DNA of 34,193 nt from a bacterium. Lineage in GTDB: Bacteria > Cyanobacteriota > Vampirovibrionia > Gastranaerophilales > Gastranaerophilaceae. The DNA lies in contig JAGBOW010000050.1 of NCBI GenBank assembly GCA_017633675.1, forward strand, positions 1 to 34,193, written 5' to 3'. The translations under genes were made by a program, and so were the position numbers. The stretch's first letter is position 1; each line of letters starts with the position of its first letter. Positions 25,618 to 31,732 of this stretch are shown here, one piece after another. The notes beneath the pieces were generated by a model that made no database searches, had not been told where the DNA came from, and saw only the letters and a program-made list of their open reading frames with translations.

Positions 25618-25756
25618 CGGCTATATGGCGATAAGTCTACAAGGCGATAAGTTCGTTTCGGTTAAAAATTGAATAAAAATCAATTTTGATAACATTTTAC
25701 TTTGATTAATTTCTATAAAGAACTTATCGCCCTATCGTCTTATTGCCATATCGCCC
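25618..25756. repeat. Octamer-arm palindrome between gatB and the SIS gene
   Basis: The right arm 25725-25756 is four tandem octamers related to TATCGCCN. The left arm 25618-25649, on the opposite strand, is four more (one diverged). Flanking GAAC/GTTC pairs extend the palindrome. The core of about 70 nt is AT-rich. The same octamer block lies inside ruvB and folP. It separates gatB from the SIS gene and touches the SIS ribosome site. Confidence 0.85.
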
Positions 25757-25760
25757 TTTT

Positions 25761-27206
25761 TTATCCAAGTATTTCCTTCAATATTTCATTAACCGCTTTC
25801 GGATTAGCTCTGCCTTTGGTTTCTTTCATTACCTGTCCTACAAAGAAACCTAAAAGCTGGACTTTACCGTTTTTGTATGCCGAAACTTCACTCGGATGAG
25901 CTTCAACAACTTTTTGCGCAACATCTTTTATCGCACCTGTATCGGAAATCTGGCTCAAACCTCTTTCTTCAACGATTTTTGAAGCAGGTGTGCCGTCTTT
26001 CATCATATCTGTGATAATCTGTTTTCCGATATTATTTGAAATTGTGTTTTTTTCAATTAATGAAATCAATTCAACAAGATTTTCTGGTGTTAATTTTGTA
26101 TCAGTAATTTCAAGTTTTTCTTCTTTTAAATAAGCGGTAATTTCGCCCATGATAAAATTAACCGCAACTTTAGGAGATGCACCGAGTTTCAGAACTTTAT
26201 CAAAGAATAATGCAAGTCCCATTTGTTCAACAATTACTGATGCATCATATTCACTCAAACCTAAAGACATGTATCTTTCACGTTTTTGCTGAGGAAGTTC
26301 AGGCATTTTATCTTTAATTTCCTGAACCCATTCTCTCGAAATTTTTAATGGCATCAAGTCAGGTTCGGGGAAGTATCTGTAATCGTGAGCGTCCTCTTTT
26401 CCTCTCATTGAACGGGTTTCTCTTGAATTATCGTCCCACAATCTTGTTTCCTGAACGACTTCTCCGCCTTCTTCAACGATTTCGATTTGTCTGTCGATTT
26501 CGTATTCAATAGCTCTCTGAAGTGCAGAAAAACTGTTTACGTTCTTGATTTCCGCTCTTGTTCCGAAAGTTTTTGACCCTTTTGGCATGACAGAAATATT
26601 TGCATCACATCTCATTGAACCTTCTTCAAGGTTTCCGTCACAAACACCGATATAACGGACTATATTTCTCAATTCTTCCATATAATTTCTGGCTTCTTCG
26701 GAACTTCTCATATCAGGTTCAGATACGATTTCCAAAAGCGGAGTACCAGCTCTGTTCAGGTCTACTAAAGAATAGCTTGACCCCGCAATTCCGTCTGCGC
26801 CTGCATGAACAAGTTTTCCCGCATCTTCTTCCAAGTGCGCTCTTGTTATACCGATTCTTTTACCTTTAATATCCAAATAACCGTTTATACAAATCGGTTC
26901 ATCATACTGAGAAATCTGATAACCTTTCGGAAGATCGGGATAAAAATATTGTTTTCTGTCAAATTTACATCTTTCAGGGATTTCACAATTTAAAGCCAAA
27001 CCTGTTAAAATACCCATATTAACAACTTCTTTATTCAAAACAGGCAAAACACCGGGCATGCCTAATGTTATAGGGCTTGTTTCAGAATTTGGTTCATGCC
27101 CGAATTCACATCCGTCCGGTGCAAATATTTTTGATTTTGTTTTCAGTTGTGCGTGAACTTCCAAGCCGATTACGACTTCGTATTTATCTCTCAATTCTGT
27201 TGTCAT
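25761..27206 (-). CDS. gatB: Asp/Glu-tRNA amidotransferase subunit B
   Basis: 481 residues. Family hallmarks: YEVVIGLEVHAQL, PLGMPGVLPVLN-like segment ITLGMPGVLPVLN, FDRKQYFYPDLPKGYQISQYD, HLEEDAGKLVH, DLNRAGTPLLEIVSEPD and the C-terminal YqeY-like domain with LLGFFVGQVMKETKGRANP. As part of GatCAB it converts misacylated Glu-tRNA-Gln and/or Asp-tRNA-Asn. gatA and gatC are not in this window. AAGGAGA precedes the ATG; repeat copy C lies immediately upstream. Confidence 0.97.
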   Translation of the reverse strand: MTTELRDKYEVVIGLEVHAQLKTKSKIFAPDGCEFGHEPNSETSPITLGMPGVLPVLNKEVVNMGILTGLALNCEIPERCKFDRKQYFYPDLPKGYQISQYDEPICINGYLDIKGKRIGITRAHLEEDAGKLVHAGADGIAGSSYSLVDLNRAGTPLLEIVSEPDMRSSEEARNYMEELRNIVRYIGVCDGNLEEGSMRCDANISVMPKGSKTFGTRAEIKNVNSFSALQRAIEYEIDRQIEIVEEGGEVVQETRLWDDNSRETRSMRGKEDAHDYRYFPEPDLMPLKISREWVQEIKDKMPELPQQKRERYMSLGLSEYDASVIVEQMGLALFFDKVLKLGASPKVAVNFIMGEITAYLKEEKLEITDTKLTPENLVELISLIEKNTISNNIGKQIITDMMKDGTPASKIVEERGLSQISDTGAIKDVAQKVVEAHPSEVSAYKNGKVQLLGFFVGQVMKETKGRANPKAVNEILKEILG

Positions 27207-27220
27207 AATATCTCCTTATT

Positions 27221-27336
27221 AGTGAACTGTGAGTGGTGAGTGGTGAGTGGTGAATGGTTCTTTACAAAAATAGTCAATATCAGATTTTAACAACTTTTGA
27301 TATGAACTACTCACAATTCACAACTCACTACTCACT
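27221..27336. repeat. Heptamer-arm inverted repeat, copy C
   Basis: The left arm 27221-27260 has five DGTGARW heptamers plus GGTTC; the right arm 27304-27336 has four plus AGTTC. The core is AT-rich without the GAGCGAAGCGAG box. The last base of the right arm is also the last base of the folP stop codon. Confidence 0.9.
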
Positions 27337-28646
27337 TATCCTACCACAAACATTTTCATCAAATCAACAAGTGCTCTGTGCATTTTTACATTGTGAACAC
27401 GAATGTAATCGACTTTTCTTTCTACAGCCAGTGCATTTATTGCGACCGTGAAAATATCACGCTCATTATTATCTTCCATTTGAAGAAAACTTTTCCTTGA
27501 AATCCCGAGCATGACAGGATAACCCAATGATTTAAATTCTTCAACACGCCTTATTATTTCAAAATTGTTCTCTCTTGTTTTGCCAAAACCTATACCGGGA
27601 TCAACTATAATATTTTCTATCCCTTTTGACTTTGCAAACTGACATTTTTTATAAAGTTCAAGATAAATTTCTTCAATAACATCACCATATTGCGGATTTT
27701 CCTGCATATTTTCGGGAGTACCTTTTGAATGTTGGATAATAACGGGGCAATTATATTTTGAGATTATATCAACCATTTTTTTATCATAATCAAAACCCGA
27801 AACGTCATTTATAACAGTTGCACCTGCTTTCAGACATTCTTCGGCAACTTTTGCACTTCGGGTATCAATGCTCAAAGGGATTTTTTCTTTGGCAAATTCT
27901 ATTACGGGAAGAAGTTTTTTAAGTTGTTCTTCATCAGAAATGGGAGAAGAATAAGGTTTTGTACTTTCCGCACCGATATCTATTATATCTGCACCGTCAT
28001 TTATCATTTCCTCCAAATGTTTTTTTGCACTTTCAAAATCGTTATACATTCCGCCATCAGAGAAAGAATTATTTGTGATGTTGAGGATACCGACAATGGA
28101 GGGCAGGCTTTTATAGGTTGAAGGGTTTTTATCAGAGGGCGATATGGCATTAAGGCGATAAGGCGATAGGGCCGTATCAGTTTGTTGATGCTGTGAGATT
28201 CTGCCAATATTACTATCATTAAAAAGCTTGTCTTCCTGCCTTCCTGACCTCTGTTCTTCTAAATTCTTAGCTTCATAGCTGCCTGGCTGCTTAGCTGCTT
28301 TTGACATTAAATCAAGCAAATTTTCCCCAAGCATTTTCAATCCGAACGGCTGAAATTTCAACTTTTCCGCAATCTTTTTTATCTGAGAAACACTTCCGCC
28401 CAAAATGCAGTCGGAAGTTTCTATTTTTCCCGTAATTACTTCCCTGTGCGTTGCACAATCAGCTCCTACAGAAATAGCAGTCTGTTTTATAATATTTGCT
28501 TGTGCAGGGGTAAGAGAATAAATTTTTATATTTTTATAGTCAAATTTTTCACACACTTTATGTATATAAGATTTGTCAAACCCTATTTTTTCGATTTCAC
28601 ATGCAATATCCGTATCTTTAATTTCTCTCAAAATAAAATCGTGCAC
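27336..28646 (-). CDS. folP: Dihydropteroate synthase with N-terminal domain and repeat-encoded linker
   Basis: 436 residues, against about 280 for the core enzyme. The DHPS barrel begins near residue 183 (SIVGILNITNNSFSDGG, pterin site), with DIGAESTKP, LSIDTRSAKVA, INDVSG and IVDPGIGFGKT. It condenses hydroxymethyldihydropterin diphosphate with p-aminobenzoate for folate. Residues 1-115 form an N-terminal domain seen in some anaerobe DHPS proteins. Residues about 116-180 are encoded by octamer repeats homologous to those in ruvB and include YRLNAISPSDKNPST. The start is GTG at 28646, inside a terminator stem. No Shine-Dalgarno sequence is seen, and an in-frame stop lies just upstream. Confidence 0.9.
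   Translation of the reverse strand: MHDFILREIKDTDIACEIEKIGFDKSYIHKVCEKFDYKNIKIYSLTPAQANIIKQTAISVGADCATHREVITGKIETSDCILGGSVSQIKKIAEKLKFQPFGLKMLGENLLDLMSKAAKQPGSYEAKNLEEQRSGRQEDKLFNDSNIGRISQHQQTDTALSPYRLNAISPSDKNPSTYKSLPSIVGILNITNNSFSDGGMYNDFESAKKHLEEMINDGADIIDIGAESTKPYSSPISDEEQLKKLLPVIEFAKEKIPLSIDTRSAKVAEECLKAGATVINDVSGFDYDKKMVDIISKYNCPVIIQHSKGTPENMQENPQYGDVIEEIYLELYKKCQFAKSKGIENIIVDPGIGFGKTRENNFEIIRRVEEFKSLGYPVMLGISRKSFLQMEDNNERDIFTVAINALAVERKVDYIRVHNVKMHRALVDLMKMFVVG
28137..28300 (-). repeat. Octamer micro-repeat mosaic inside folP
   Basis: On the coding strand: four RRGCAGCY-type octamers (28300-28269), a short CAGGAAGR pair near 28245-28230, and four TATCGCCN-type octamers (28168-28137) followed by TCTGATAAAA. 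It has the same order, strand and translated frame as in ruvB. Confidence 0.9.
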
Positions 28647-28670
28647 AACATAAAGTTAGCACGATTTTTT
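28635..28670. terminator. Hairpin terminator of the 29847-28693 operon, overlapping the folP start
   Basis: AAAATCGTGC (28635-28644) and GCACGATTTT (28659-28668) form a 10-bp stem with a 14-nt loop and T-rich sequence on both sides. On the minus strand it follows the stop at 28693. The GTG start of folP (28646) sits at the edge of the stem. Confidence 0.7.
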
Positions 28671-28692
28671 ATATTTAACAATATTTATTTTA

Positions 28693-29166
28693 TTATTTGC
28701 CTTGAGCTACATCTGTTGCAACTTTTGCAATATCGGAACAGCCCGAAATCAATGTTACAAGTCCGAAACCATAACCTAACGCACCTGCAAACATCATAAA
28801 CGGTTTACTGTTAACTAAAGGTTTAATATATTTCATATTTTTAAATTTTGTACCCCAGTTTATGATTGCATTTTTTGCCCATTTAGCGTTTTCACAAACT
28901 TTAGCCCAGAGAGTTGAACCTTTTTTTGCAACTGTTGTTGCGGTTTTACCTGCATTTGTAACGGTTTGCAAGCCTTGAGAAACTTTTTTTGATGAAGCAA
29001 ATACGTCAAAACCTGATTTTGCAGCTTTTGCTCTGGAAGCACTAATTGCCGCCGCTGTTGCACCACCGCCCGTTACAACTTTCTTTTCGGCTTCTTTGCG
29101 TTTTTCTTTAGCATCTTTTACATCTTCTTTACTTGTAAAACTCACAGTATTAAAAGAAACCTGCAT
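28693..29166 (-). CDS. Unidentified small protein with C-terminal hydrophobic segment
   Basis: 157 residues, no family recognised. It opens MQVSFNTVSFTSKEDVKDAKEKRKEAEKK: a short motif (VSFTS), then a charged helix. The middle is Ala/Lys-rich and low-complexity (ATAAAISASRAKAAKSG). Residues about 125-145 (FMMFAGALGYGFGLVTLISG) are a probable membrane span. The start ATG is immediately adjacent to the stop of the preceding gene, with GAGGGAAAATAG inside that gene, so the two are translationally coupled and probably work together. Confidence 0.7.
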   Translation of the reverse strand: MQVSFNTVSFTSKEDVKDAKEKRKEAEKKVVTGGGATAAAISASRAKAAKSGFDVFASSKKVSQGLQTVTNAGKTATTVAKKGSTLWAKVCENAKWAKNAIINWGTKFKNMKYIKPLVNSKPFMMFAGALGYGFGLVTLISGCSDIAKVATDVAQGK

Positions 29167-29847
29167 CTATTTTCCCTCATCCTGTTTTTTCAATGCTTCA
29201 GCACCAGATGCAATACCCGTAGAAACTCCTACTGTATTAACAGTTCCTTTTTCCCAAGTTTCTTTTTTAACTCCGCGAATTTTATTATAAAGTTTTTTCA
29301 AACCGTTTGACAAATCTTTCCTAAATTCTTTCAAACCTTTATTCAGACGGCTGAAGAAGTTCACAACAGGTTTACCGATTTCCGTTGATGCAAATTTTTC
29401 TTTTTGTTTTTTGAAATAATTTGCAGGCATTTTATATGCATCAGATTCTTTAAATTTTGCTTTAATAGTTTTTGCAGAATCTTTAATAAAATCAATTACT
29501 GCTTTAAAATGTTTTTTTGTACTTTTAACCGGTTGAGTTTTTGCTAATTTTGCAAAACCTTCAATTGATTTTTTGGCACCCCAACCGCCTGCCATTCCTC
29601 CTAAAAGTCCGGTAGTTAAAACAGCTCCGCCTTTGAGTAATTGTTTTGCCGGTTTTGGCATTTTAAAATCAGAGCTTTCGGCAAGTTCGTTAAAATTGTC
29701 CCTTTGATCTTCCAAATCATAACGTGCAGACTCATAAGTATCTTCGTCCATATCTGCAATATCAATTATTTCTTCATTTCTTCTGTCAGATGCTTTAAAT
29801 ACAGGGGAATAATTATAATTTAAAATTTTGGACTGTACTGTTAACAT
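29167..29847 (-). CDS. Unidentified basic protein with glycine-rich hydrophobic segment
   Basis: 226 residues, no family recognised. The N-terminus MLTVQSKILNYNYSPVFKAS ends in a short PVFKAS motif similar in position to VSFTS of the next gene; an acidic stretch follows (EEIIDIADMDEDTYE). Residues about 70-92 (LKGGAVLTTGLLGGMAGGWGAKK) are a Gly-rich hydrophobic, possibly membrane-active segment. The rest is strongly basic (Lys-rich helices). GGAGAAG precedes the ATG. It is first gene of a two-gene operon ended by the hairpin at 28635. Confidence 0.7.
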   Translation of the reverse strand: MLTVQSKILNYNYSPVFKASDRRNEEIIDIADMDEDTYESARYDLEDQRDNFNELAESSDFKMPKPAKQLLKGGAVLTTGLLGGMAGGWGAKKSIEGFAKLAKTQPVKSTKKHFKAVIDFIKDSAKTIKAKFKESDAYKMPANYFKKQKEKFASTEIGKPVVNFFSRLNKGLKEFRKDLSNGLKKLYNKIRGVKKETWEKGTVNTVGVSTGIASGAEALKKQDEGK

Positions 29848-29926
29848 ATCTTCTCCGTTTTCTCCTTTATTGTAACATATGAAAATAAAAAATTTTGCTA
29901 TTGTGTTAAGGAATGTTAAGAATAAT

Positions 29927-30040
29927 AGTGAGTTGTGAATGGTGAGTAGTGAAATGACCTTTTCGGTTTGCTTCGCAAACAGAAGTTATATTTTTCGAGC
30001 GAAGCGAGCTTAAAGAACCACTCACAATTCACTACTCACT
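29927..30040. repeat. Heptamer-arm inverted repeat, copy D
   Basis: The left arm 29927-29959 has four DGTGARW heptamers plus TGACC; the right arm 30015-30040 has three plus GGTTC. The core holds a perfect hairpin, GTTTGC-TTC-GCAAAC, and the GAGCGAAGCGAG box next to the right arm. The right arm encodes the last residues (VSSEL) and stop of the radical SAM gene. Confidence 0.9.
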
Positions 30041-30936
30041 TTATAGCCTTGATAAGAATTCCTCCGCTCAAATTCCTTGTCCAATTTATTCAAACATTCC
30101 CATTTTTTGCCCAGCCATAAAGGTGCAATATTTTCTGATACTAAACCGTTTCCCGCCAGACGGTGAATGGTTGTTTCTTTTGGTAAATATTCCAAAAAGT
30201 CGCATAAAAGACTGACGTATTCGTCCTCTGTTTCAAAATCGATTTCGCCTCTCTCATACATTTTTGCAAGTTCTGTTCCTTTTAGTGCGCTGAATTGATG
30301 TAATTTTACCCCGTCAATTCCAATCCTTGCCAGCTCTTTAGCTGTCTGCATCATCTCATCATGCGTTTCCCACATGCCCAAAATTACATGCGCACAAACC
30401 TTTATCCCTGAATTTTTCGCTTTTTCAAAAGCCCTCAAAAAACATTCATAATCATGTCCTCTGTTTATTCTTTTCAAAGTTTTGTTGTGGATTGATTGAA
30501 GTCCGTATTCAAGCCATGTTTCATAATCTTTTGTATAATTAGAAATCAATTTTATTTTTTCATCATCAACACAGTCAGGGCGTGTGCCGATTGAAATTCC
30601 GACAATATCGGGGTGATTTAGTGCAGAATTATAAATTTTTTCAAGTTCTTTTACGGGTTTATAAGTGTTTGAATAAGCCTGAAAATAGGACATAAATTTT
30701 TTTGCCTTAAATCGCTCACTCTGAAGTTTTATCCCTTCTCTAAGCTGTTCATCTAAAGACAATTTATTGGAATAAGTTTGTGCAAAACTCCCTCCCTCAT
30801 CACAAAAAATACAACCTCCGTCTGAGATTGTTCCATCTCTGTTCGGACACGAAAAACCGGCATCAAGAGTTATTTTATAAACCTTAACACCGAACTTGTT
30901 TTTTAAATAAGCACTGAACTGGTTGTAACGCTTCAT
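30022..30936 (-). CDS. Radical SAM protein of the YhcC/TIGR01212 type
   Basis: 304 residues from 30936. The N-terminus MKRYNQFSAYLKNKFGVKVYKI and the cluster motif CPNRDGTISDGGCIFC (spaced C-x11-C-x2-C) are those of the YhcC-like family; GISIGTRPDCVDDEKI, ELGLQS-like EYGLQSIHNKTLKRINRGHD and HVILGMWET follow. Function of the family is poorly known; an [4Fe-4S]/SAM radical reaction is expected. The frame extends upstream to a GTG at 31032, but those 32 codons are repeat copy E translated, so the family-consistent ATG at 30936 is chosen. No ribosome site is seen before it. The C-terminal five residues come from repeat copy D. Confidence 0.85.
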   Translation of the reverse strand: MKRYNQFSAYLKNKFGVKVYKITLDAGFSCPNRDGTISDGGCIFCDEGGSFAQTYSNKLSLDEQLREGIKLQSERFKAKKFMSYFQAYSNTYKPVKELEKIYNSALNHPDIVGISIGTRPDCVDDEKIKLISNYTKDYETWLEYGLQSIHNKTLKRINRGHDYECFLRAFEKAKNSGIKVCAHVILGMWETHDEMMQTAKELARIGIDGVKLHQFSALKGTELAKMYERGEIDFETEDEYVSLLCDFLEYLPKETTIHRLAGNGLVSENIAPLWLGKKWECLNKLDKEFERRNSYQGYKVSSEL

Positions 30937-30940
30937 AATA

Positions 30941-31054
30941 AGTGAAATGTAAAAGGTGAGATGTGAAAAGTTCTTTAAGCTCGCTTCGCTCGAGAATATT
31001 TTTTGCACGAAGTGCCGATACGGTCTTTTCACGTTTCACTTTTCACTTCTCACA
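30941..31054. repeat. Heptamer-arm inverted repeat, copy E
   Basis: The left arm 30941-30973 and the right arm 31022-31054 each have four diverged heptamers, mostly DGTGAAA. The core is inverted relative to copies B and D: the GAGCGAAGCGAG box (read on the minus strand) is next to the left arm. The hairpin is GCAC-TTC-GTGC. The element begins 4 nt before the radical SAM start codon. Confidence 0.9.
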
Positions 31055-31070
31055 AATTTTCATATCGCCT

Positions 31071-31235
31071 TTATTTATTCTCCTCGTCATAAATCGGATA
31101 AACATAATGTTCACCGCAATTTGGGCAAACAACTTCCTGCTGTTTACCTTTTTCTAATTCCGCTACTTCAAATAATGTTTTGCAGCCTGACTGAACACAT
31201 CTTATTGCCAATACCGGTCTGATTAATCTTGCCAT
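31071..31235 (-). CDS. Small zinc-ribbon protein
   Basis: 54 residues starting MARLIRPVLAIRCVQSGC. Two Cys pairs (CVQSGC and CPNCG) are about 25 residues apart, enough for one zinc site in a rubredoxin-like knuckle. The start is set at 31235 because GAAAGGAAAG lies just before it; the frame continues upstream without any ribosome site. Function unknown; an RNA-polymerase or ribosome-associated role is possible for this size class but not shown. It lies upstream of the radical SAM gene on the same strand, with repeat copy E between. Confidence 0.75.
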   Translation of the reverse strand: MARLIRPVLAIRCVQSGCKTLFEVAELEKGKQQEVVCPNCGEHYVYPIYDEENK

Positions 31236-31391
31236 AATAAACTTTCCTTTCTTAAAAAATATTATCATTTTAAACACTATTGTGCAAGTTATTAATAATG
31301 GTTGAACAGTTAAAAAGTTTTTAATAAAATTACCCGAAATATTAATTAAATTTTCGCTCTTCAAGTATAAAATATCAAAGGAGATTAAATT

Positions 31392-31685
31392 ATGAACAAA
31401 ACCTTGATACTTGGAACCGTATTATTTATAATCGTAACAGCATTTTTTGAAACAAAAGATTTACTTTCATATATTGAAAACAGATCGGCATATTCAAAAA
31501 CACCTTCCCAAATGGAAATGTCAGCACCGTTAAACAGAAAAAATGTTGAAGCGGATAGCCTGAATTTTCAAAGAAACACAGAAAATATCCACGATAATTT
31601 CAGAAAAGAAAATCAAAAAAAGCAACAAAACAATTTTAACAAAATTAACAAAAATCCAAACAACAATTTTTATCATAGCAGATAG
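31392..31685 (+). CDS. Small Asn/Lys-rich protein with N-terminal membrane anchor
   Basis: 97 residues. MNKTLILGTVLFIIVTAFF is a membrane anchor or signal segment; the remainder is polar and low-complexity, ending NNFNKINKNPNNNFYHSR. No family recognised. AAAGGAG lies 8 nt before the ATG. It is followed by the GH57 gene, which seems to have its own promoter. Confidence 0.65.
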   Translation: MNKTLILGTVLFIIVTAFFETKDLLSYIENRSAYSKTPSQMEMSAPLNRKNVEADSLNFQRNTENIHDNFRKENQKKQQNNFNKINKNPNNNFYHSR

Positions 31686-31714
31686 CTAATATAAATTCTT
31701 TTTATAATTTTCCA

Positions 31715-31723
31715 TGTTATAAT
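31715..31723 (+). promoter_or_regulatory. Extended -10 promoter of the GH57 gene; predicted near-leaderless
   Basis: TGTTATAAT, with TATAAT at 31718-31723, lies 9 nt before the ATG at 31733. No Shine-Dalgarno sequence is present and the -35 match is weak. The predicted leader is 2-4 nt. Confidence 0.5.
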
Positions 31724-31732
31724 AATCTCAAA

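Noticed and set aside
31236-31364. Longer zinc-ribbon protein starting at 31364
   Set aside because: The extra 43 residues are AT-rich and unlike the rest, and the ribosome site GAAAGGAAAG lies just before the 31235 start.
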